DNA from: an uncultured Bacilli bacterium
Lineage (GTDB): Bacteria > Bacillota_I > Bacilli_A > RF39 > UBA660
NCBI GenBank assembly: GCA_947632085.1
Contig: CANRNY010000003.1
Span: 1-64,000, forward strand
DNA: 64,000 nt
Direction of reading: 5' to 3'
Part shown: positions 35,267 through 43,715 of the stretch, piece by piece
How positions within the stretch are numbered: the first letter of the stretch is position 1
How the letters are laid out: every line of letters begins with the position of its first letter
The notes under the pieces: generated by a model
Told to the model about the DNA's origin: nothing
The model's database searches: none
Seen by the model: only the letters and a program-made list of their open reading frames with translations
Position numbers and translations under genes: made by a program

Positions 35267-37366
35267 TTATTTGAAATTAGCTTTTAAAAGATTAGCTTTT
35301 TCATCGTAGGAATAATCAGTAACATTCCCATTACCTTTTAATTCGTATTTAACATTTATTAACTTACATAAAGTAGTAACTTCGTTATAACTCCACCCTT
35401 TTATATTAGGCATTGAATATGAAGTACTATTAGTTACTAAAAAGACTTTATTACCGATTAAAACTGTTTTACCAGAGATAGGATACTGATTTATTATGTA
35501 TTTACCAGTACCTAATTTAACAATATCTAAATTTAATTTTTTTAATTTTTCTTCAACAATACTATATTCTTGATTAATGTAATTATCGACAGTAATAATT
35601 TTACTTTCATCGACTTTTTCAATTGATTTAGAAATATTTTTATATTTAGCTATTTCTTCAACAATATTAGTAACCATTTTAGCATAGTCTTTATAATCAC
35701 CAACAAATTTTTTAGCTGAAACATAGATAATATATTGAGGATCTTCATATGGGAAGACACCAGCAAAACTACGAATATAATCGTATTTACCTGATAGATA
35801 TCTACCATCAGGACCAGCTATTTGGGCAGTACCTGTTTTACCAGCTATAACAATATTATCATTACGATAATTACGTGCATCAGTACGACCACTATAGACA
35901 ACATCATACATTAAAGATAACATTTTATCGATGTTTTCTTTAGAAGCTTTTTGACCTAGTTTAGTGACTTGATGTTGGTATGTAACTTCACCAGTATCAC
36001 TATTAACTACTTTTTCAACGATATATGGTTGAATTTCCATACCTTCATTAGCTAGGATAGTTAAAGCTTGAAGGTTTTGGATTGGAGTTGTTGTTATACC
36101 TTGACCGAATGAGGCAGTAGCGACTTCAGTTCGATATGTTATATCGATATCACCAGTTCCTTCATTTGGTAAAGTAATACCTGTTTTACGACCAAATCCT
36201 AAATTAGAATAGAAATTATATAGTTTTTCACGACCTAAATCTTTAGCTAAGTAAGTAGCAGCAACGTTAGATGAGTAAGAAAAACCAACATCAAAAGTTA
36301 TGGTACCCCAACCACGACCACCATTAAAGTCTTGAATGACAGCATCATCAACGGTTACTTTACCTGATTTATATTTTTTACTACCATCATATTTACCAGC
36401 TTCCATTGAAGCAAGAAAGGAAAAGATTTTCATAGTACTACCAGGTTCATATTGATAAGAGGTTAAAGGATTTAAATATGAATCGATATCTAGTTTATTT
36501 AAATTAAAACTTGGATTAGAGCTGGTAGCAAGAATAGCACCAGTTTTGGCATCCATAACGGAAACTGTTAACCAATCCATTTTGTTGTTTTTAACAAATT
36601 CTTTAACACCATTTTCGACATATAATTGAATATTACTATCAATAGTTAAATAGATATCTTCACCAGCTTCTGCAGGTTCAGTAATGGTTGTAACGTTAGG
36701 TAATGTATAACCATAAGCATCTTTTTGATATATTGTGTAGCCGTCTTTACCTTGTAATTCTTCATCGTAATAAGCTTCAATACCCATTTTACCAGTTATT
36801 GGGGCATCAGCATTATTTGGATCACGTGAAGCAAAACCAATGATATATGGAGCGAAAGTACTTAGTGGATAATATCTTTTTGAACTTTCAACAAAGTCGA
36901 TACCTGGTAAATGAAGAGCTTCGATTTGTTTTTTGACTAAAGATGAAATATCACGACCACCAGGACCTAATTCAACTTGGTAAGCATCACGATTAAGAAG
37001 TTTTAAAAGTGTATCAACGTCCATTTTTAAAATAGGTGCTAGAGCTTCAGCGGTTTTTTGCTTGTCGATAACATGTTGGGGATTATCATCATCTTTGGTA
37101 CGTGTTGGTGATAAATACGCAATTACAGTATAAGCATTAACATTTTGGGCAAGTATTTCACCATCAATTGAATAAATACTTCCCCTTTTCGCTTGGAGGA
37201 TTTCCGTTTCAGTATTTCGATTTTCAACAAAAGCGGTTAAATCGATACCATCAGTTGTTTTAGCCATTGAAACGAAAGATAATTTTATAACAATAGCAAA
37301 AAAAGAAAAAACTAACACAATAAAAATCCAGCGACTGACATTTATTGTATTGTTTTTTCTTTTCAT
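35267..37366 (-). CDS. Class B penicillin-binding protein with PASTA repeats (FtsI/SpoVD type)
   Basis: The 699-residue transpeptidase has an N-terminal membrane anchor (~14-34), dimerisation domain, and transpeptidase domain with SxxK (GSTMK), SxN (SSNVA) and KTG (AGKTGTAQ). Two C-terminal PASTA repeats follow (from ~575), ending NLLKANFK. It makes septal or spore-cortex peptidoglycan cross-links. Its place after ftsL in the mraZ cluster fits PbpB (division) or SpoVD (sporulation), which sequence alone cannot separate. The ATG at 37366 has GGAG 9 bases upstream. Confidence 0.92.
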   Translation of the reverse strand: MKRKNNTINVSRWIFIVLVFSFFAIVIKLSFVSMAKTTDGIDLTAFVENRNTETEILQAKRGSIYSIDGEILAQNVNAYTVIAYLSPTRTKDDDNPQHVIDKQKTAEALAPILKMDVDTLLKLLNRDAYQVELGPGGRDISSLVKKQIEALHLPGIDFVESSKRYYPLSTFAPYIIGFASRDPNNADAPITGKMGIEAYYDEELQGKDGYTIYQKDAYGYTLPNVTTITEPAEAGEDIYLTIDSNIQLYVENGVKEFVKNNKMDWLTVSVMDAKTGAILATSSNPSFNLNKLDIDSYLNPLTSYQYEPGSTMKIFSFLASMEAGKYDGSKKYKSGKVTVDDAVIQDFNGGRGWGTITFDVGFSYSSNVAATYLAKDLGREKLYNFYSNLGFGRKTGITLPNEGTGDIDITYRTEVATASFGQGITTTPIQNLQALTILANEGMEIQPYIVEKVVNSDTGEVTYQHQVTKLGQKASKENIDKMLSLMYDVVYSGRTDARNYRNDNIVIAGKTGTAQIAGPDGRYLSGKYDYIRSFAGVFPYEDPQYIIYVSAKKFVGDYKDYAKMVTNIVEEIAKYKNISKSIEKVDESKIITVDNYINQEYSIVEEKLKKLNLDIVKLGTGKYIINQYPISGKTVLIGNKVFLVTNSTSYSMPNIKGWSYNEVTTLCKLINVKYELKGNGNVTDYSYDEKANLLKANFK

Positions 37367-37384
37367 AGTCATTAACTCCTTGTA

Positions 37385-37690
37385 TTATTCACTAGTAACT
37401 ACTTTAATATTACTATTTTCATAAGTAAGACCATTTTCAGTAGCAATTACTTGAATTTTATCTAGAGATGCTAACTCACTAATTTCCATTTTTAAGCCAT
37501 CGTTAATACTCTCTTGGTCTTTTATTTTACTTTTAGTTTGTTCTAAAGCGATATTACTAGATGATAGTATAGCTTTAGTATAAACGTTACAAACAGGAAT
37601 TGCAAGCAATATGAAAATGATTGTAAAGTAGATTGCTCTTTCTCCTTGAAGTATTCTTTTAATTTTAGATGGACGTTTTTTATTTTTGGC
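37385..37690 (-). CDS. ftsL: FtsL-like division protein
   Basis: The 101-residue bitopic protein has a basic N-terminus (MAKNKKRPSKIKR), one TM (about 20-40) and a coiled-coil outer part (EQTKSKIKDQESINDGLKME). Sequence conservation in FtsL is low; the call rests on topology and its place between rsmH and the PBP gene. The ATG at 37690 follows AAAGGA. The frame extends upstream into rsmH without a site. Confidence 0.8.
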   Translation of the reverse strand, partial: AKNKKRPSKIKRILQGERAIYFTIIFILLAIPVCNVYTKAILSSSNIALEQTKSKIKDQESINDGLKMEISELASLDKIQVIATENGLTYENSNIKVVTSE

Positions 37691-37697
37691 CATACTA

Positions 37698-38621
37698 TCA
37701 AATCCTTTCAACAATTCGTAGTTTTGCACTTTTACTACGTGAATTTTCATTTAATTCTTCGGCACTTGGTAAAATTGGTTTTTTATTAACGAGTTTTAGT
37801 TTAAGTTGATACTCTTGTGGTATTTCAGGTAGACCTTTAACTAATTCGTCAATATCACTTTCTTTTTTGAATATCTGTTTTACGATACGATCTTCTAAGG
37901 AATGAAAAGTAATTACAGATATTCGACCATTTTTATTTAATAAATCTATTGCATCAGGTAGGGCGCTATTTAAAACAGTTAATTCACTATTTACTTCAAT
38001 TCTTATCGCTTGAAAGATTTGTCTTTCAGGATGATATTTATTAAAGTATTTAGCACCGACAGCTGATTCAATAATTTTTACTAATTCTTTGGTTGTTTTA
38101 ATTTCTTTAGTTAGTCTTTCACTAACTATTTTTTTAGCAATAAACTTAGACATTTTTTCTTCACCATAGATAAAGAAAATATTACTAAGTTTTTCGATAC
38201 TATATGTATTTATAATATCTTTGGCAGTTATCGTGCTTGAACGGTCCATACGCATATCTAATGGAGCATCAGTCATAAAGGTAAATCCACGGTCTTTATC
38301 ATCGATTTGTGGACTAGATAAACCTAAATCGAAAAGTATACCATCGACTTTTTCAACCCCTAATTCAAGCATTTTCTCTTTTATATGAACAAAGTTGGAA
38401 TGGATAATTGTAAAGTTATTACTTATCTTAGATAATCTTTCTTCGGAATAATTTATAGCTTCGATGTCTTGATCAAAAGCATATAGGTGTCCAGTAGTTA
38501 ATCTTTTTAATATTTCACTACTATGGCCACCATAGCCTAAGGTTGCATCAATATAGATTCCTTCAGGTTTAATATTTAAGCCATCGATTGACTCTTTTAA
38601 AAGAACACTATAATGTTTCAT
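37698..38621 (-). CDS. rsmH: 16S rRNA (cytosine-1402-N4)-methyltransferase RsmH
   Basis: The 307-residue SAM-dependent enzyme (MraW) has the motifs [34 protein letters not shown] and [17 protein letters not shown]. The ATG at 38621 has AGGAAG 7 bases upstream; a GTG three codons earlier is possible. It overlaps the end of mraZ by 14 bases, showing translational coupling in the mraZ operon. Confidence 0.96.
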   Translation of the reverse strand: MKHYSVLLKESIDGLNIKPEGIYIDATLGYGGHSSEILKRLTTGHLYAFDQDIEAINYSEERLSKISNNFTIIHSNFVHIKEKMLELGVEKVDGILFDLGLSSPQIDDKDRGFTFMTDAPLDMRMDRSSTITAKDIINTYSIEKLSNIFFIYGEEKMSKFIAKKIVSERLTKEIKTTKELVKIIESAVGAKYFNKYHPERQIFQAIRIEVNSELTVLNSALPDAIDLLNKNGRISVITFHSLEDRIVKQIFKKESDIDELVKGLPEIPQEYQLKLKLVNKKPILPSAEELNENSRSKSAKLRIVERI

Positions 38622-39054
38622 CAAAGGCACTTCCTATAAATAAATTTTCAGCTATATCTTCAATAGTACTTTGATTTTCTAAGAAGAAATTATTCCATCC
38701 TTCTTCGGACCATATCTCGATTCGGTCGTTTGCGCCGATAATTACACATTCTTTAGTAATATCGGCGTAACTAACCAATGGGGAGGTAATGTTAATTCGA
38801 CCTTGACGATCAAATTCACATTCAGTGGCACCAGAAAAGAAGAATCTGTCGAATGTACGGACGTCTTTTTTGGTAAAAGGTAGAGTTTTTAATTTGGCAA
38901 CTGTTTTATTCCATTCAGTTTCAGAATACACATATAAGCATCTTTCTAAACCACGAGTAATAATGAACTTATCACCGAGTTCAGAACGAAATTTGGCAGG
39001 AATTATAAGTCGTCCTTTATCATCAATATTATGATGATATTCGCCCATGAACAT
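38608..39054 (-). CDS. mraZ: Transcriptional regulator MraZ
   Basis: The 148-residue protein has two AbrB-like SpoVT/MraZ halves: [22 protein letters not shown] at the start, and [18 protein letters not shown] near 80-100. MraZ binds spaced repeats in its own promoter and controls the division/cell-wall cluster. I chose ATG at 39054 after GGGGG, giving the classical MFMGEY start. Three 10-bp-spaced repeats lie just upstream. Confidence 0.96.
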   Translation of the reverse strand: MFMGEYHHNIDDKGRLIIPAKFRSELGDKFIITRGLERCLYVYSETEWNKTVAKLKTLPFTKKDVRTFDRFFFSGATECEFDRQGRINITSPLVSYADITKECVIIGANDRIEIWSEEGWNNFFLENQSTIEDIAENLFIGSAFDETL

Positions 39055-39065
39055 TTTAAAATCCC

Positions 39066-39090
39066 CCACTTTCCTCCACAATGTACCACT
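39066..39090 (-). promoter_or_regulatory. MraZ operator: three pentamer repeats at 10-bp spacing
   Basis: On the minus strand AGTGG (39086-39090), TGTGG (39076-39080) and AGTGG (39066-39070) are spaced exactly 10 bases, ending 11 bases before the mraZ ATG. Spaced GTGG/TGGG repeats are the known recognition pattern of MraZ. A further AGTGG lies at 39119-39123, out of phase. Confidence 0.75.
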
Positions 39091-39193
39091 GTCTACAATA
39101 ATAATACTTTAAATTACCCCACTTGTAAATGTTTTTTAGGAATTGAGAAAAGTAGTAAATGTCAATTTACGTAAAGTAAGAAAGCAAATAAAA

Positions 39194-39211
39194 AAGCAGA
39201 TTGCTCTGCTT
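39194..39211 (-). terminator. Intrinsic terminator of the ddl operon
   Basis: AAGCAGA and TCTGCTT arms with a TTGC loop are followed on the minus strand by a T-run. It overlaps the last bases before the ddl stop at 39213. Confidence 0.8.
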
Positions 39212-39212
39212 C

Positions 39213-40418
39213 TTACATCATTTTTCCTTTGGCACCTTTAGCACCTTTTGTTCCATCGAAGGTACTTAAAACATTAGATTCAAAACTAGTTACTTTCTTT
39301 TTAGATTGTTTGTATTCTTTTATAGCGCCTTTGATTAATTCATCAAGTAGCTTAGGATACTTCTTCCCTTTTGGAGTAAAGAAGAAGAAAGCTAAACAAC
39401 CAGGAATAGTATTTGGCTCATTAACATAAGCTTTTTTAGCTTTTGTATCGATTAAAAAGTCAAATCTTGTTACTCCACTTAGATTTAAACACCTAAAGGC
39501 TTCTTTGGAATATTTGTATATTTGCTCTTCTAAGTCTTTATCTAATTTGGCTGGTATTTTAAAACCACCAGTACTAATCTTTCCACCCTCTTGGTTTTTA
39601 GCACCGCCTTTTTTACCACCGCTTTTACCTAAATATTTATCTTCAAAAGTTAGGAAGTCGTTATCAGTTAACATTTCACCAATCAAAGAACATTCCATAT
39701 CTTCGTAGTTTCCAACAACAGCACAATCAACTTCTTTTAAATTATCAATCATTTTTTCAACGATTATTTTTTGATCGTATTTAATAGCTTCTTCAATAGC
39801 AGTTTTAACTTCTTTTTCATTTTTAGCGACTTCAATACCAACACTACTACCTAGACGAGCTGGTTTAACAATAACAGGATAACCTAAGGCTTTGATATCT
39901 TTTAGATATTTATCTTCATCTGTTTGATATTCACTATCATAGAACCAAAGATAATCAACAACAGGAATACCTGAGGCGGCCATTACTTGTTTTTGAACGA
40001 CTTTATCTTGACCAATTGAAGCACCTAACATACTTGGTCCAACATATGGAATACCTAAAGTTTCTAAATAACCAGCTAATGAACCATCTTCGACGCCTTT
40101 ACCATGAACAATAGGAAAAGCAACATCAATAGTATCAACTATTCCTTTGAATAAACCTCTTTTCTTTTGTAAGACAAAAGAATTATCACGTTTAGTTAAA
40201 GTAACTTCTTTAGTTACATAACCTATTGTACTTAAGTCTTTGTAAGTAGACATACTTCTTAGGGCTTGTCCTGTATACCAATTATGATCTTTACTAATAT
40301 AAATTGGGATGACTTGGTATTTGGATGAGTCAATATAATTCATCGCTTGGACAGCAGTGATGATACTTACTTCATGTTCAACTGTTTCACCACCAAAAAT
40401 AACTCCAACTTTTAACAT
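39213..40418 (-). CDS. ddl: D-alanine--D-alanine ligase with Gly/Lys-rich omega-loop insertion
   Basis: The 401-residue ATP-grasp ligase makes D-Ala-D-Ala for the cell wall. Motifs: GGETVEHEVS (N-domain), FPIVHGKGVEDGSLAGYLE, VKPARLGSSVGI, DFLIDTKAKKAYVNEPNT and IPG. The KY of EDKY (260-262) in the omega loop fits D-Ala rather than D-lactate use. It is unusually long: residues ~264-285 are a Gly/Lys-rich insert, and the C-terminus ends in a Gly/Lys/Ala tail (GAKGAKGKMM). The ATG at 40418 follows AAGGAG. murF is 12 bases upstream in the same operon. Confidence 0.93.
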   Translation of the reverse strand: MLKVGVIFGGETVEHEVSIITAVQAMNYIDSSKYQVIPIYISKDHNWYTGQALRSMSTYKDLSTIGYVTKEVTLTKRDNSFVLQKKRGLFKGIVDTIDVAFPIVHGKGVEDGSLAGYLETLGIPYVGPSMLGASIGQDKVVQKQVMAASGIPVVDYLWFYDSEYQTDEDKYLKDIKALGYPVIVKPARLGSSVGIEVAKNEKEVKTAIEEAIKYDQKIIVEKMIDNLKEVDCAVVGNYEDMECSLIGEMLTDNDFLTFEDKYLGKSGGKKGGAKNQEGGKISTGGFKIPAKLDKDLEEQIYKYSKEAFRCLNLSGVTRFDFLIDTKAKKAYVNEPNTIPGCLAFFFFTPKGKKYPKLLDELIKGAIKEYKQSKKKVTSFESNVLSTFDGTKGAKGAKGKMM

Positions 40419-40430
40419 TTTTATCACTCC

Positions 40431-42032
40431 TTATTTTTCATTAAATGAATCTGGTAAGTCATTTTCTAATAATGCATATGTTTCTTGATCTTTTAATTTC
40501 ATCATTAAAGGGAAAGCATCCATAACATCATTTAAAATATGAATGTGTTCGTTTGGAAATTTTCCTTTCATTAAACCTTCATATATCGGTTTAGTTTTTT
40601 CGGCACCAATAAGAATTACTTCATCGACTTTGCTAATACTTATCTCTAAGCCAAATTCACGATTTACTTCTTCTTCTTTAGGACCGACTTCAATCATTCC
40701 AGGAGTTACAATGATATGTTTACCTGGCATCATACTTAGAACTTCTAAAGCCATTTTACAACCCATAGGATTAGAATTGTAAGCATCATCTATTAAATTT
40801 ATATCATAATATTTACTCATTGATAAGCGATGTTCGATTGGAGCAATCATTTTAACCGCTTTTTGTAAATCACTTATTTTCATACCAAGAGCTTTACCAA
40901 GAGCAATTCCTCCTAAGATATTATAGATATTATTACGACCTAATAGTTTAGTATTAAATTCATATTCTTTTTTATCATCTTTAAATTTAACATTAAATTT
41001 AGTACCTTTATAAGTTAGTTCTAAGTCTTTAGCATAGCAATCAACTTTATGATTATCAATACCAATCCAAATAATTTGGCAATCGTTTTTGAGATGATAA
41101 CTTAATTGTTTTTCATCATCACCATTTAGAATACCAATACCATCAGATGGTAATGATTCAATTAGTTCAAATTTAGTATGTTGGATAGCTTCTTCAGAAC
41201 CAAAGGTTTCTAAGTGTGCTAAACCAATACGAGTTAAGATACCATATTTAGGTTTAACTAAGTCGCATAGTTCTTTAATTTCACCACTTTTGCAAGCGCC
41301 CATTTCGGCGATAAAATAATCATTATATTTATCTAAGTAATTATTAATCGTAATCATTAAACCAAATGGTGTATTATAGTTTTGTGGTGTTTTATAAACA
41401 TTATATTTAGCACTTAAGATATCATAGACAATATTTTTAGTACTAGTTTTACCATAACTACCAGTAATACCTATAACTTCCATATTAGTCATACTAGCTA
41501 GTTTGTTTTTAGCTTGTTTTTCAAAGTGAAGACCAACTAGTCTTTCAACAGGACGATTAATAAAGTTAGCTAAAATTAAAATGAAGTAATTAATAAATGA
41601 TAAGATACCTAAAATAAGGTAATAAATACTTTGATATTCTTCATCATAAGTTATACAAATTATAATAATTGGTATTAGATAAATAAGGGAGTTTGTTATA
41701 ATTAGTCTTTCAATACGAGCAGTATACTTTAAGGGGAGCTTAGCTACTTCTTTACGACGATTACTAATAAAGACGTAAGTTAAGAATAAGCATATTATGA
41801 TAAATAAATATGGTGAAAGACCATTTAAAGTATCATTAAAGATTGTTAAAAGAAAGATAAAGAATAATAGGTTTAAATTAAGAAAATTATCTTTATAATT
41901 TTTTAAAATCCATTTTATATAACGATAGCCGCGATTATAGCGATTTTGTTGAAGCATATGAAGACTTCGCGTACTAATAATACTTATATGAACGAAATAA
42001 ATTACTAAAGATAAAATAAATAATAAACTCAT
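40431..42032 (-). CDS. MurF-like UDP-MurNAc-tripeptide--D-Ala-D-Ala ligase with N-terminal membrane domain
   Basis: The 533-residue protein has about five membrane segments in its first 160 residues (~2-20, 53-66, 73-90, 113-128, 137-157). A Mur ligase core follows: P-loop GITGSYGKTST at ~188-198, NYNTPFGLMITI, a DDAYNSNP segment and PGMIEVG. The usual soluble MurF N-terminal substrate domain is missing or replaced by the membrane part. Position next to ddl supports MurF function, since Ddl supplies its dipeptide substrate. Another Mur-type ligase specificity cannot be excluded. Confidence 0.85.
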   Translation of the reverse strand: MSLLFILSLVIYFVHISIISTRSLHMLQQNRYNRGYRYIKWILKNYKDNFLNLNLLFFIFLLTIFNDTLNGLSPYLFIIICLFLTYVFISNRRKEVAKLPLKYTARIERLIITNSLIYLIPIIIICITYDEEYQSIYYLILGILSFINYFILILANFINRPVERLVGLHFEKQAKNKLASMTNMEVIGITGSYGKTSTKNIVYDILSAKYNVYKTPQNYNTPFGLMITINNYLDKYNDYFIAEMGACKSGEIKELCDLVKPKYGILTRIGLAHLETFGSEEAIQHTKFELIESLPSDGIGILNGDDEKQLSYHLKNDCQIIWIGIDNHKVDCYAKDLELTYKGTKFNVKFKDDKKEYEFNTKLLGRNNIYNILGGIALGKALGMKISDLQKAVKMIAPIEHRLSMSKYYDINLIDDAYNSNPMGCKMALEVLSMMPGKHIIVTPGMIEVGPKEEEVNREFGLEISISKVDEVILIGAEKTKPIYEGLMKGKFPNEHIHILNDVMDAFPLMMKLKDQETYALLENDLPDSFNEK

Positions 42033-42044
42033 AGAATCACTTCC

Positions 42045-42773
42045 TTATTTTATAAATGATTTAATAATGGAATTAGTTTGTGCAAGTCTTTCTAGGTAAG
42101 CATAATGGGTACAACCATTATATACTGTTAAACCACTATCAGGGATAATTCTTTCTAATTCATAAGCATCTTCTACAGGTACAGCTTCATCTTTATCACC
42201 CCAAATAATAAAGGTTGGACATTTTATCTTTTTAGCAGCTTCAGTTAAATCAGTATTTACATGTTTTACAAGAATATCACGCATGATTGGTGAAGCATTT
42301 TTATAATCAGTTGAACCGATGTGTTTTTTCATTTTATCAGCAAGATTACTCATACCAGGAATTTTTTTAACTTGTTTTAACATACGCATTTTCATTGATG
42401 GTTTTTTTATTTTAACTTTAAAAGGGCTTGATAAAAGAATTAAACGATTTACAGGATATTTAGAAGCGTATAAAATACATAGTTTACCACCAAAAGAATG
42501 ACCAATTAAGTTTGGCTTTGTAATTTTTAAAGAATCAATTAAAGCTTTAATCATTTCAACGTAATCATCTAAAGTCCAGGCCTCTTCTGGTTCATCTGAA
42601 GCACCAAAACCAGGAAGATCAAGAATAATAAGACGATGAGTATCCGTAAATGGTTTAGCAATTGGTTCCATCATCTCGATATTTTGACCCCAACCATGAA
42701 GATAGATTATTGGTGTTTTATCTTTGGTACCAAAATCTTTATAATTGACTTTAATATCTTTGTATTTAAACAT
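42045..42773 (-). CDS. Alpha/beta hydrolase
   Basis: The 242-residue cytoplasmic hydrolase has an oxyanion HGW segment (YLHGWGQN), nucleophile elbow GHSFGG, acid in WGDKDEAVP and histidine in GCTHYAYLE. The catalytic triad is complete. The substrate is unknown; the family includes esterases and C-C hydrolases. It lies 12 bases upstream of murF and is probably co-transcribed with murF and ddl. Confidence 0.85.
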   Translation of the reverse strand: MFKYKDIKVNYKDFGTKDKTPIIYLHGWGQNIEMMEPIAKPFTDTHRLIILDLPGFGASDEPEEAWTLDDYVEMIKALIDSLKITKPNLIGHSFGGKLCILYASKYPVNRLILLSSPFKVKIKKPSMKMRMLKQVKKIPGMSNLADKMKKHIGSTDYKNASPIMRDILVKHVNTDLTEAAKKIKCPTFIIWGDKDEAVPVEDAYELERIIPDSGLTVYNGCTHYAYLERLAQTNSIIKSFIK

Positions 42774-42902
42774 CTAGATCACCTTGTTAATTTCTATGAG
42801 AGCTATTGCTCCTTTATACATAATATTTTATCACACATACGCAAAGTTGGTATTAATTTGCATTATTTTGACAATTTTTTTTGACAATAATTAATTATTC
42901 GT

Positions 42903-42929
42903 AAAAAAAAAAGAGCTAATTTAAGCTCT
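42903..42929 (-). terminator. Intrinsic terminator of efp
   Basis: AGAGCT and AGCTCT arms (42912-42929) are followed on the minus strand by nine Ts. The stem overlaps the efp stop codon. Confidence 0.85.
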
Positions 42930-43487
42930 ACTTGAATATTTACCATCAAGAGTAGATACGATAATCTTTTCTCCTTCAGTTATAAATAATGGAACTTTTA
43001 CAACATAACCATTTTCTAATACTGCATCTTTTTGCGCATTATTAGTAGTATTACCTTTAACAGCTTCTGTTGTTTCAGCAACAACATATTCAACTTTTTC
43101 TGGTAATGTTACGCCGATAATTTCGCCTTGATAAAAATCAATTTGAACTTCCATATTTTCTTTTAGGAATTTCTTTTCTTCAACTAATTTATCTTCAGTG
43201 ATTTCAATTTGTTCATATGTTTCATTATCCATGAAGACATATCCAGTACCACTATTATATAAATAAGCCATTTTCTTTTTATCAACATGAGCTTTTTCTA
43301 CTTTAACACTACTATTAATTGTTTCTTCAATAATAGTACCTGTTCTTAAGTTACGCATTTTAACTTTCATGAAAGCAGCACCTTTACCAGGTTTAACATG
43401 TTGGAAACTTTGTACTAAATATAGTTTACCATCATAAATGATAGTCATTCCATTTTTAATATCATTAATATTTATTAAGCCGTTCAT
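42921..43487 (-). CDS. efp: Translation elongation factor P
   Basis: The 188-residue, three-domain protein relieves ribosome stalling at proline runs. The N-terminal KOW-like domain has the loop VKPGKGAAF, with the tip lysine that is the usual modification site. The C-terminal OB domain ends VSTLDGKYSSRA. Its length is normal. The ATG at 43487 follows GAGGGTG. rpmG is 16 bases upstream. Confidence 0.96.
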   Translation of the reverse strand: MNGLININDIKNGMTIIYDGKLYLVQSFQHVKPGKGAAFMKVKMRNLRTGTIIEETINSSVKVEKAHVDKKKMAYLYNSGTGYVFMDNETYEQIEITEDKLVEEKKFLKENMEVQIDFYQGEIIGVTLPEKVEYVVAETTEAVKGNTTNNAQKDAVLENGYVVKVPLFITEGEKIIVSTLDGKYSSRA

Positions 43488-43503
43488 TTTTACACCCTCT
43501 TAA

Positions 43504-43668
43504 CTATTTCTTTTCTTTATGAACAGTTGATTTATTACACCACTTACAATATTTTTTGATTTCTAATTTATCTGTTGTATTCTTTTTGTTTTTTTGTGTA
43601 ACATAGTTTTCATGTTTACATTCAGTACAAACTAGAGTAATATTAGGTCTATTTTCATTTTTTGCCAT
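43504..43668 (-). CDS. rpmG: 50S ribosomal protein L33
   Basis: The 54-residue protein has two cysteine pairs, CTEC near residue 14 and CKWC near 41, of the zinc-binding (C+) form of L33. The start is [13 protein letters not shown], with [12 protein letters not shown] between the pairs. The ATG at 43668 follows GGAGGG at 7 bases. It lies between the PBP gene and efp. Confidence 0.95.
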   Translation of the reverse strand: MAKNENRPNITLVCTECKHENYVTQKNKKNTTDKLEIKKYCKWCNKSTVHKEKK

Positions 43669-43715
43669 AGTACTGCCCTCCTTTTTTAATCCGTTCCTAT
43701 TGTATCATATATTTT

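Noticed and set aside
39505-39708. Plus-strand ORFs opposite ddl, parC, tkt and other genes
   Set aside because: They lie fully inside strongly conserved minus-strand genes, lack ribosome binding sites and show no family pattern.
42875-42900. Two TTGACA hexamers on the plus strand upstream of efp's 3' end
   Set aside because: No -10 and no plus-strand gene follow; the sequence is simple AT-rich intergenic DNA.
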